NCBI GenBank assembly: GCA_018333835.1
Contig: JAGXSL010000001.1
Coordinates: forward strand, 1 to 38,886
Origin: Lysobacteraceae bacterium
GTDB lineage: Bacteria > Pseudomonadota > Gammaproteobacteria > Xanthomonadales > Xanthomonadaceae
Direction: 5' to 3'
Length of the DNA stretch: 38,886 bases
Shown here piece after piece: positions 1-9,200 of the stretch. The notes below the pieces were generated by a model. The model did no database searches and was not told the origin of the DNA. It worked only from the letters and a program-made list of their open reading frames with translations. Each line of letters opens with the position of its first letter. Position 1 is the first letter of the stretch. Both the position numbers and the translations under genes were made by a program.

Positions 1-176
1 CCGGCCCGCCTTGGCTGGGCGGCACGGCCGTCGGGGGTGCCCGAAGCGATTCGGGACAGGTGATAGCGGATCGTGCCTTCGCTGAGATCGAGTTGGCGGG
101 CGATGGCGCGCTTGGGCACGCCTTTGGCGGCCAGGGTCTTGATGGTCATGCGGATCTCCAGATCGGTGATCGCCAC
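1..176 (-). CDS. IS21-like transposase (IstA-type) N-terminal fragment, partial at window edge
   Basis: Minus-strand reading from GTG at 176: VAITDLEIRMTIKTLAAKGVPKRAIARQLDLSEGTIRYHLSRIASGTPDGRAAQPRRAG, a helix-turn-helix resembling IS21-type transposase N-termini. Start codon uncertain. Confidence 0.55.
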   Translation of the reverse strand, partial: MAITDLEIRMTIKTLAAKGVPKRAIARQLDLSEGTIRYHLSRIASGTPDGRAAQPRRA

Positions 177-240
177 GCCCGCTCCCGTCGAGGACGAAAG
201 CGGTCGAGGCTACGGGGTCGACCCGGAGGTGCGTGAATCT

Positions 241-279
241 GGGTGTCGCCTTACCAGCAAACTAGGGTGTCGTCTTACA
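241..279. repeat. Subterminal direct repeats of the IS end (GGGTGTCGYCTTAC, 24 bp period)
   Basis: Copies at 241-254 (gggtgtcgccttac) and 265-278 (gggtgtcgtcttac), one mismatch. Confidence 0.75.
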
Positions 280-1390
280 GCTTGCGCGTGGTGTGGATGG
301 CGAACTTGCCGAGGTCGGTGCAGATCCACTTGCGGCCGAGTTTCTCGGCAACCGCCGCCGTGGTGCCGGAGCCGCAGAAGAAGTCGGCGATGAGGTCGCC
401 TTCGTTGCTGCACGCAACGACCATCCTCTCGACAAGTGCCTCGGGCTTCTGTGTGGGGTATCCAGCGTTCTCTGGGTTTGCGCCGAGCACGTGGTTGACT
501 TCCCACACGTCACGCATCGGCGCGCCAGCCGACTCCTCGCTCAAGACTTCCTTCGTCGTTTCGCCCTTTACCTTCTTCCCTCCGAACCTCTTCAAAGTTG
601 CTTCAGAGAGCTCTTGGAACTGCTGATTCCATATCGTCGTTTCGCCACGCGAGAACCAATAAATTGTGTCGTGGCTTCTCTGAAACATCGGCGACTTGGC
701 CGGCCAACGGCGGTAATGCCAGATAATCTCGTTCTTGAAGAAGTCCCGCCCAAAAACCTCGTCGAGAACAAGTCTCATGAATGCGTGCACGCGCCAGTCG
801 CAATGAACAAAGATGCTTCCATCCGTTGCCATCAGATCTCTCATCAAGACCAATCGCTCATACATCATGCTGACAAAGCTGTCGGCGCCTCGTCCCCACG
901 TGTCTCGATAGGCGATCTGCTCCAGCAGGTTTGGCTCTTTGTGGAAGGTCTCACCGCCGATCTCGATGTCCATCGAGAAGTCGGCACCCACGTCGAAGGG
1001 CGGGTCGATATAGATCAGCTTCAGACCGCCGGCGTCTTCGATCTGCCGACGCAGCGGGCCCGCCTTCAGCGACGAGAGGACCAGCCGGTTGTCGCCCCAG
1101 ATCAGCTTGTTGGTCCAGCCGCGCGACTGCCGGCCGCGACCATCGAACAACTCGCCCTGATGGCGGGTTTCCTCGCGCGGCTCGTCGATGTGCTCCAGCG
1201 TCTGGAAGGGCAGCACCGCGGTGCAGACGTCGGCGGTCTTGCCGTTCCAGACCAACTCCACTTCCCGCCGATCCTCGAACAGCAGGAAGCGGTACTTCTC
1301 GGGCAGCGGCTTGCCGGCCTGGATCAGGGCGATAAGGTCGCGCTTCTCGGCGTCGGAAAGCTCGTAGGCGGCCTTGTTGGGTCGGCTCAT
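275..1390 (-). pseudogene. Type III-like DNA (adenine) methyltransferase Mod, 3'-truncated by the IS
   Basis: 371 aa with DPPF (LIYIDPPFDVGADFS) preceding FFCGSGTTAAVAEKLGRKWICTDLGKFAIHTTRKL (FxGxG motif): beta-class N6-MTase motif order. The ORF stops immediately after the FAIHTTRK segment at the IS boundary; homologues of this type normally continue for several hundred residues. Confidence 0.85.
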
Positions 1391-1500
1391 GGTGGGCGTC
1401 CTTGGGTTCCTTTGGCTTCGAGGAGGCCGCCGGGGCCGCCAAAGAAGTCATATAAGTCGTTGATCCGCGGGTTTTTCTATGGCGTTCTTTGGCGGCGGAA

Positions 1501-1647
1501 TCAGCTCGGCACCAAAGGCAGATGCCCGCGGGCCCGGTGGCGGATACTCCTCGATCGGCAAACGATGCCACGGCTTTTCGTAGAGCCCCGATTCTGTTCA
1601 CCCTCGGGCTGCTGGAGCCAATGCGCGATGTCCTGCGCCGTGGTCAT
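1501..1647 (-). CDS. Small ORF (48 codons) between res and mod; function unknown, possibly frameshifted
   Basis: ATG overlaps the res stop (ATGA at 1647-1644). Reads MTTAQDIAHWLQQPEGEQNRGSTKSRG...LVPS. A second frame from about 1600 reads SGLYEKPWHRLPIEEYPPPGPRASAFGAELIPPPKNAIEKPADQRLI and stops at 1448-1450. Confidence 0.35.
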   Translation of the reverse strand: MTTAQDIAHWLQQPEGEQNRGSTKSRGIVCRSRSIRHRARGHLPLVPS

Positions 1648-4358
1648 TGCGGGTACTCGGTGAAGCCGGTGACCAGAGCGGCGAACGACGTCGGCGGGTG
1701 GCGTTCAAAGCCCGCTTGATCGACGTAGACGAAGCGATAGGTTGGGCCTTCCGATTCGGTCGAAGCGGCCGTGGCGTCCTCGCACCACTGCCGGAGGCGG
1801 GCCAGCTTGCGAGGGAGATCCAGCTCCTCCCTGCCCTTGGTCTCGATGATCCAGATGTTGCCGTCTTCGGATTTCACGAAAAAATCCGGCACGTAATTCG
1901 AGAGATCGCCGTCGGATTTCACGTAGTCCAGCTTGAACCCGACGGCGAGGTAGTTCTTGGCGAAGGCGAGCACGTCCGGAGCCTCGTCGAGGAACTTCGC
2001 GAAGCGCAACTCGAAGCCGCCACCGACAGCCTCGGGAACCACTTTGTTGAAGATCGACTTCCTCGCCGGCAGGAAATCGCGATTCTCGGTCCGGAACGGA
2101 CGCGTGTCGCGCAGACGGATCGTGTCGTGGAAACGCGACGTTCCGGATTCCTGGATCGTCAGTGCGTTGATCGCCGCCTTGAACCGGTCGAAGACGATCT
2201 TGGAAGCATCGGGCTCGGCAAGGTTCCGAAGCACGACGGGATCGTCGAGATCGACCGGAGACGGCTGGAAAAGCCGCTCGACAAGGAAGCTGCGGATCTT
2301 CGGATAGAGCACATCGTATCCGCCGACCAGGCGGAGCTCCTTGAGGACCTGGCGGGCGAAGTACCCCACGACCTGGCGGTGATCGACCGGCGAATCCCCG
2401 TCCAACTGCACGGTGTGGTGGAGTTCGCCATCCAGCATGGTCTTGAAGACGATCTCGCGTGTCTCCGTCGGGGAGAAAGGCTTCAGCGGGATCGGCGAAT
2501 GCACGATTCCTGCCGGATCCAGGGCATGCAGGTCTTTGTACTCCCGGTTGAAGCGCCTGCTGAAACGGGGCAGCACGATGTCCAGGGCATCGAGATCCTT
2601 CTCCGTGTTCTCGGCATCGATCTCGACGACGAGGGAGTCGGCACGCGACTTCCCTTTGCCCATCGGCTTGCGTTCGAACTCGACACCTTCGGTCTTGATG
2701 GACTCGACGAATTCGATGAAAGCCTGCGTGCCGAGCACCGCCACGTACTCGGGAGAATCGGAACCGAAGTACATCCGGCGCAACCCGCGGCCCAAAGTCT
2801 GCTCCGGAAGGATGTTGCTCTTGGCACTGTAGGCGCGAAGACCGACGATGGTGGTGACGTTGCGGACATCCCAGCCCTCTTTCAGCATCAGCACCGAGAC
2901 GATGGCGCGATAGGGACTGTTCCAGCTGTCGATCTCGTTCGAGGCGCGGCGAAGCGTTTCCAGCTCGTCCTTCGCCTTGCCACTGCTGGCTTCCGAGATC
3001 TCGCCGTTCTTCTTGGTGTGGATCACCAGTACCCGGCCCTCGAGATCGGGCGCCACCTTTTCGAGGTAGGCGCCCACCCGATCGCAATTGCTGGTGTCGT
3101 CCACCATCACGAAGAGCACGGCTTTCTTGCCGATGGCTTCATGCTCTTCGTAGCTCTTCCGCCACTCTTCCACCCCAAGATTGAGGTAGTCCGCGTAGCG
3201 TTCTTCGAAGAGGGCGCTTTGCTTTTCGTGCAGGCGGGCAAGGCTGGCCTGGTCCGGGAGCGTCGGATGCTTGACGACGTTCTGATGGATCGCTTCCACC
3301 AAAGGATAATCCGATACGGTCTGGACGAAGATCGCCCCGTTGTCGTGCTTCGGGGTGGCGGTCACGTCGATCTGCAGCGAGAACCGCGCGTCCTTCTGGA
3401 GCATCCGGTGGTGGATGTCCTGGATCGACTTGAACCATGCCATCCGTGGATCGTGGACGTGATGGGCCTCGTCGTTGAACACGGCCAACTCGTCGATCTC
3501 GCGCACGATCTCACCGAGGTCGGTACGACTCTCATTGGTCTTCCCGGCAGGCTTCGGGCCAAAGTCGGCCAGAAAGTAGTCGCGCAGGTCTTCATCCTCC
3601 GGCGAGGGTGGCTTCTCCGCGCCGAGGTAGACGCGATGGATGTTGGTCAGGAAGAGATTGCCGACCGGACGAACGATCCGGACATCGTCCTGCAGGTGCA
3701 ACGTCATCTGGAAATCGTCCCGCCAGTTGACGCCTTCAAAGCCGTTGTCCGGCAAGACGGGATCGTTGAAGAAGATTCTCAAACCGTCAAAATCGGCGCG
3801 CAGGCGGTCGAGGACGATGATGTTCGGCGCGATCAGCAGGATGTTGCGCGCCAGCGCCGAATCAGGCTCATGGAGCCGATGGAAATAGCTCCATGCGATC
3901 AGGAGAGAGAGGACCTTCGTCTTTCCCGAGCCCGTCGCCATCTTGGTGACGTAGCGCGGCCAGTTCTCGTCGAACATATTCGCCGAGACGGCACCGGATG
4001 CGTCGAAGCGCAGGAGATCGTACTTGTCGCGGGCTTTGCGGACATCGTAGAGCCAGATGACGGTTTCGACCGCTTCGCGCTGGGCGAAGTAGTACTGGAA
4101 CCGCTCCGCGCTTCCGTCTGCGCGATCGACGAAGTGCTCTTCGAGGAACCACCATCGCAACAGTGCGCGAGAGGTCGCGGACGCGCCCCGGTAACCAGAA
4201 TCGCGCCAGACACTGACTTCCTCGCGAATCCTCGCGACCAGGGGCGGCAGGAGCTTCTCGTAGGCGGTGGTTCGTCGATCCTCCTCGGCCGGAAACCAGC
4301 GGTGCTCGGGAGAAGGAACTGCGTAGGGCGATCTTGGGAAACGCGGATGGAGTGCCAT
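1644..4358 (-). CDS. Type III restriction-like Res subunit: DEAD/DEAH helicase with C-terminal PD-(D/E)xK nuclease
   Basis: 904 aa; Walker A MATGSGKTKVLSLLIAW, DEAH box FNDEAHHVHDPR, C-terminal YVPDFFVKSEDGNIWIIETKGREE (PD...ExK). Confidence 0.9.
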   Translation of the reverse strand: MALHPRFPRSPYAVPSPEHRWFPAEEDRRTTAYEKLLPPLVARIREEVSVWRDSGYRGASATSRALLRWWFLEEHFVDRADGSAERFQYYFAQREAVETVIWLYDVRKARDKYDLLRFDASGAVSANMFDENWPRYVTKMATGSGKTKVLSLLIAWSYFHRLHEPDSALARNILLIAPNIIVLDRLRADFDGLRIFFNDPVLPDNGFEGVNWRDDFQMTLHLQDDVRIVRPVGNLFLTNIHRVYLGAEKPPSPEDEDLRDYFLADFGPKPAGKTNESRTDLGEIVREIDELAVFNDEAHHVHDPRMAWFKSIQDIHHRMLQKDARFSLQIDVTATPKHDNGAIFVQTVSDYPLVEAIHQNVVKHPTLPDQASLARLHEKQSALFEERYADYLNLGVEEWRKSYEEHEAIGKKAVLFVMVDDTSNCDRVGAYLEKVAPDLEGRVLVIHTKKNGEISEASSGKAKDELETLRRASNEIDSWNSPYRAIVSVLMLKEGWDVRNVTTIVGLRAYSAKSNILPEQTLGRGLRRMYFGSDSPEYVAVLGTQAFIEFVESIKTEGVEFERKPMGKGKSRADSLVVEIDAENTEKDLDALDIVLPRFSRRFNREYKDLHALDPAGIVHSPIPLKPFSPTETREIVFKTMLDGELHHTVQLDGDSPVDHRQVVGYFARQVLKELRLVGGYDVLYPKIRSFLVERLFQPSPVDLDDPVVLRNLAEPDASKIVFDRFKAAINALTIQESGTSRFHDTIRLRDTRPFRTENRDFLPARKSIFNKVVPEAVGGGFELRFAKFLDEAPDVLAFAKNYLAVGFKLDYVKSDGDLSNYVPDFFVKSEDGNIWIIETKGREELDLPRKLARLRQWCEDATAASTESEGPTYRFVYVDQAGFERHPPTSFAALVTGFTEYPQ

Positions 4359-4361
4359 TCC

Positions 4362-6089
4362 TCAATACCCCGCCGCCTGGCCGTCCTTGCGGCTCTCGCT
4401 GGCGCCGATCCAGCCGCCGGCGGGATTGCGCATGATGGCCTGGTAGCCGCCGAAGCGGCCGTCGGCGAACTCGACCCGGTGGCCCTTGCGCAGCAGGGCG
4501 CGGATCACCGCCGGATCGAAGCCGCTCTCCAGCTGGATCACGCCGCCGTCCTGCATCGGCACCACGCCGGCCACCGGTTCCTCCGAGCCCTCGTGGTGCA
4601 GGCGCGGGGCGTCGCCGGCCTCCTGCAGGTTCATCCCGAAATCGACCAGATTCATCACGATCTGCACCTGGCCCTGCGGCTGCATCGCCCCACCCATCAC
4701 GCCGAAGCTGACCCAGGGCTTGCCGTCGCGGCTCAGGAAGCCGGGGATGATGGTGTGGAAGGGGCGCTTGCCCGGCGCGTACTCGTTGGGGTGGCCGGGT
4801 TGCAGGGCGAACTGCTCGCCGCGGTTCTGCAGCATGAAGCCGAGGCCCGGCGGCACCATGCCGCTGCCCATGCCGCGGTAGTTGCTCTGGATCAGCGAGA
4901 CCATCATGCCGCTGGCATCGGCGGTGGTGAGGTAGACGGTGTCGCCGCGGTCGAGCGCGGCCGGCGTGCCCGGCGCCACCACCCGCTGCGCCCGCGCCGG
5001 GTCGATGCGGCGGCGCTGGGCTTCGGCATAGGCCTCGCTGATCAGCTCGGCCACCGGTGCCGGGTGGAAGGCCGGGTCGGCGTAGAAGCGCGCGCGGTCG
5101 GCGAAGGCGAGCTTCTTGGCCTCGGTGAGCAGGTGCAGGTGGCGGGCGCTGCCGAACTCGTCCGGGGCGAACGCGAAGCCCTCCAGCACCTCCAGCATCT
5201 GCAGCACGGCGAGGCCCTGGCCGTTCGGTGGCAGCTGCCAGACCTGGACGCCGCGGTAGTCGATGCTGACCGGCTCGACCCATTCGCCGCGGTGGGCGGC
5301 GAAGTCGGCGGCGGCGAGGAAGCCGCCCTGCGCCCGGACATGGGCCTCGACGATGCGCGGGATCTCGCCCTCGTAGAAGCCGGCGCGGCCCTCGCGGGCG
5401 ATGCGCTCGTAGGTTCGGGCGAGGTTCTCGTTGCGCCAGAACTCGCCGCGGCGCGGGGCGCGGCCGTCGATGCTGAACTGTTCGAGGAAGCCGGGGAATT
5501 CGCGGAAGCGGGTGATGCTGCGCTCCCAGTGCCAGGCGATGGTCTCCGGCACCGGATGGCCGCGGCGGGCGTAGTCGATGCTGGGTTGCAGCAGGTCGGC
5601 CATCGGCAGCCGGCCGAAGCGGCCGTGCAGGGCGAACCAGCCGTCCACCGCGCCGGGCACGGTCACCGTCAGCGCCCCGAAGGAGGGGATGGTGGTGATG
5701 CCCTGCGCGTCGAACCAGGCGCGCGTCAGGCCCATCGGCGAGCGCCCCGAGCCGTTGTAGCCGTGCAGGCGGCCGGAGGCCGGGTCCCAGACCAAGGCGA
5801 AGAGGTCGCCACCGATGCCGCCGCCGGTCGGTTCCATCAGGCCGAGCGCGGCGTTCGCCGCGATGGCGGCATCGACCGCGCTGCCGCCCCGGCGCATCAC
5901 TTCGAGCGCGATCTGCGTGGCCAGCGGGTGCGAGGTGGCGGCCATGGCCTGCGGTGCGTAGACCTCGGAGCGGGTGGCGAAGCCGTGCCCGGTCAGGCGG
6001 TCGGCGGCGCTGGCGGCCGGGGCGAGCATCGGCATGGCCAGCAGCAGGGCGGTCCACAGGGCATGGCGGCGGCGGGTCCGGGTGGGCAT
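4362..6089 (-). CDS. ggt: Gamma-glutamyltransferase
   Basis: 575 aa; N-terminal signal-like segment, GGSAVDAAIAANAALGLMEPTGGGIGGDLFALV, catalytic region DRGDTVYLTTADASGMMVSLIQSNYRGMGSGMV. Confidence 0.93.
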   Translation of the reverse strand: MPTRTRRRHALWTALLLAMPMLAPAASAADRLTGHGFATRSEVYAPQAMAATSHPLATQIALEVMRRGGSAVDAAIAANAALGLMEPTGGGIGGDLFALVWDPASGRLHGYNGSGRSPMGLTRAWFDAQGITTIPSFGALTVTVPGAVDGWFALHGRFGRLPMADLLQPSIDYARRGHPVPETIAWHWERSITRFREFPGFLEQFSIDGRAPRRGEFWRNENLARTYERIAREGRAGFYEGEIPRIVEAHVRAQGGFLAAADFAAHRGEWVEPVSIDYRGVQVWQLPPNGQGLAVLQMLEVLEGFAFAPDEFGSARHLHLLTEAKKLAFADRARFYADPAFHPAPVAELISEAYAEAQRRRIDPARAQRVVAPGTPAALDRGDTVYLTTADASGMMVSLIQSNYRGMGSGMVPPGLGFMLQNRGEQFALQPGHPNEYAPGKRPFHTIIPGFLSRDGKPWVSFGVMGGAMQPQGQVQIVMNLVDFGMNLQEAGDAPRLHHEGSEEPVAGVVPMQDGGVIQLESGFDPAVIRALLRKGHRVEFADGRFGGYQAIMRNPAGGWIGASESRKDGQAAGY

Positions 6090-6229
6090 GGCGGGGCTCC
6101 GGGTCGAGGGCGAGGCTTCGACTGTACGGCCGCGCCGCCACCCAAGGCACGTGAAGGCCTTGATCCGGCCTCGAAACCGGGCCGGGTTATCATTCCGAGT
6201 CTTTGCTCGAAGCCTCCGAGGCCTGCCCG

Positions 6230-9200
6230 ATGTCCGCCGTCCTGCCCTCCGCCACGGACCGCCCCACCGCCGCTTCCTCCATCGTCGATGGCGAGTACAC
6301 GCTCGACCACAAGTACACCCGCGCCGAAGGCCGCATCTACCTCTCCGGCGTGCAGGCCCTGGTGCGCCTGCCGCTGATGCAGCAGATGCGCGACCGCGCC
6401 GCGCAGTTGAACACCGCAGGCTTCATCTCCGGCTACCGCGGCTCGCCGCTGGGCGGCTTCGACCTCGAATTGTGGAAGGCGCGCAAGCACCTCGCGGCCT
6501 CGGGCATCCAGTTCCAGCCGGGCATCAACGAGGATCTCGGCGCCACCATGGTCTGGGGCAGCCAGCAGACCAACCTGTGGCCCGGCGCGAAGTACGACGG
6601 CGTGTTCGGCATGTGGTACGGCAAGGGTCCGGGCGTGGACCGCTCGGGCGACGTGTTCAAGCACGGCAACGCCGCCGGCACCAGCAAGCACGGCGGGGTG
6701 CTGGTGCTGGCCGCCGACGACCACGCCTGCCGCTCATCGACCTTGCCGCACGGCTCGGAGGGCGAGTTCGTCAGCGCGATGATGCCGGTGCTGAACCCGG
6801 CCGGCGTGCAGGACATCCTCGACATGGGTCTGCTCGGTTGGGCGATGAGCCGCTACACGGGCCGCTGGGTGGGCTTCAAGACCATCGCCGAGACGGTGGA
6901 ATCCTCGGCCTCGGTCAACGTCAACCCGCACCAGCTCGACATCGTCGTCCCGACCGACCTCGAGCTGCCGCCGGGCGGCCTCAACATCCGCTGGCCGGAC
7001 CCGCCGCTGGAGCAGGAGATGCGCCTGCACCAGTACGCGGTGAAGGCGGCACACGCCTTCGCGCGCGCCAACCGGCTCGACAAGATCATCTACGACTCGC
7101 CGAAGGCGCGGCTGGGCATCGTCACCACCGGGAAGAGCTACCTCGACGTGCTGCAGGCACTCGAGTACCTCGGCATCGACCACAAGGACGCGGAAAGCAT
7201 CGGCATCCGCGTCTACAAGGTCGGCATGACCTGGCCGCTGGAGCCGCAGGGCTTGCGCAACTTCGCCCGCGGCTTGGAGGACATCGTGGTCGTCGAGGAG
7301 AAGCACGCCTTCATCGAGGCGCAGATGAAGGAGCAGTTCTACAATTTCGACTTCGGTCTCGACAACGGCCGGCGCCCGTCGATCGTCGGCAAGTACGACG
7401 AGTCGGGCGAGTGGATCCTGCCGAGCACCGGCGAGCTCACCCCGGCGCGCATCGCCCGCGTGATCGCCAAGCGCCTGAACCGCTTCTTCCAGTCCGAAGC
7501 GATCACCGCGCGCCTGAAGTGGATCGCCGAGAAGGAGCAGGAGCTCGCCCTGCCGCGCCCGCTGTTCCCGCGCGTGCCGACCTACTGCTCGGGCTGCCCG
7601 CACAACACCAGCACGCAGGTGCCGGAAGGCCACCGCGCGCTGGGCGGCATCGGCTGCCACTACATGGTGACGTGGATGGACCGCCGCACCGACACCTTCA
7701 CCCAGATGGGCGGCGAGGGTGCCACCTGGTGCGGGCAGGCGCCGTTCGTCGAGACACCGCACGTCTTCCAGAACCTCGGCGACGGCACCTACTTCCACTC
7801 CGGCTCGCTGGCGATCCGCCAGGCCGTGTCGGCCAAGGTCAACATCACCTACAAGATCCTCTACAACGACGCCGTGGCCATGACCGGCGGCCAGCCGGTG
7901 GACGGCACGCTCACCGTGCCGGACATCGCGCGGCAGATGCGCGCCGAGGGCATCCAGACGATCGTCGTGGTGTCCGACGACATCGGCAAGTGGAGCGACC
8001 CGTCGATCTTCCCGGATGGTGTGCAGTTCTTCGACCGCGCCGAGCTCGATGCGGTCCACAAGAAGCTGGCCGAAGTGAAGGGCGTCTCGATCCTCATCTA
8101 CGACCAGACCTGCGCGGCCGAGAAGCGCCGTCGCCGCAAGCGGAAACTGATGGTCGACCCGGCCAAGCGCGTGGTGATCAACTCGCTCGTGTGCGAGGGC
8201 TGCGGCGACTGCTCGGTGAAGTCGGCCTGTGTGTCGGTGCTGCCGAAGGAGACCGAGTACGGCCGCAAGCGCGAGATCGACCAGAGCGGCTGCAACAAGG
8301 ATTTCTCCTGCGTGCGCGGCTTCTGCCCGAGCTTCGTGACCGTGGTCGACGCACCGCTGAGGAAGCGCAAGCCGAAGGCGAGGATCGACTTCGACGCGCT
8401 GCCCGCGCCGCTCGTGCGCTCCTCGCTGGAGCAGCCCTGGAACATCCTGATCACCGGCGTCGGCGGCACCGGTGTCGTCACCATCGGCGCGCTGCTCGGC
8501 ATGGCCGCGCACCTCGAGGGCAAGGGCGCCTCGGTGCTCGACCAGACCGGCCTCGCCCAGAAGGGCGGCGCCGTCACCACCCACGTCCGCATCGGCAAGC
8601 GTCCGGCCGAGCTGCACGCGGTGCGCATCGCCGCCGGCGAGGCCGACCTCGTGCTCGGCTGCGACATGGTGGTCGTCAACGACTACTGGTCGCTGTCGAA
8701 GATCCGTGCCGACCGCACGGAAGTCGTGCTGAACACCTACCAGGCGATGCCGGCCTCGTTCCTGAAAGCGCCGGACCTGCAGTTCCCGGCCGAGGCCATC
8801 GTCGAGACGGTGCGCAAGAGCCTCGGCGGCCGCGCGCCGTTCACGGTGGACGCGAACCGGCTTGCCACCGCGCTCTGTGGTGATGCCATCGCCACCAACC
8901 TGTTCATGCTCGGCTACGCCTGGCAGCTCGGCCTGGTGCCGGTGTCGCTGGAAGCGCTGATGCGCGCGGTCGAGTTGAACGGTGCTGCCGTCGAGATGAA
9001 CAAGCAGGCCTTCGGCTGGGGCCGCCTCGCCGCCATCGACCTCGACAAGGTGATCGAAGCCGCCGACGCCGCCCCGACGCAACGAAGCGGCACCGCCGAC
9101 GCGCTGGACGACGAGACGATCTCGCTCAACCTCGACGAGGCCATCGCCCGCCGCGTCGCCTTCCTCACCGACTACCAGGACGCCGCCTACGCCCAGCGCT

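Larger units (their letters stand above)
1..279 (-). mobile_element. Left end of an IS21-like insertion sequence; continues off the left edge of the window
   Basis: Minus strand starts TGTAAGACGACACCC (279-265), with a second copy TGGTAAGGCGACACCC (256-241) 24 bp inside it. TG-starting ends with multiple subterminal repeats are typical of IS21-family elements. It is followed by an HTH-type transposase N-terminus, and the boundary interrupts the adjacent methyltransferase gene. Confidence 0.65.

Noticed and set aside
951-1601. 216-aa minus-strand ORF overlapping mod
   Set aside because: Mostly out of frame with a clearly conserved MTase; R/G/P-rich shadow translation.
6160-6193. TTGATC...TATCAT as a sigma-70 promoter for the indolepyruvate oxidoreductase gene
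   Set aside because: The TATCAT could be a -10 box, but the spacing to TTGATC is about 22 nt, too long for a confident call.
1647-6377. 1576-aa plus-strand ORF
   Set aside because: It runs antisense through res and ggt, which have clear conserved motifs on the minus strand; long antisense open frames are expected at this GC content.
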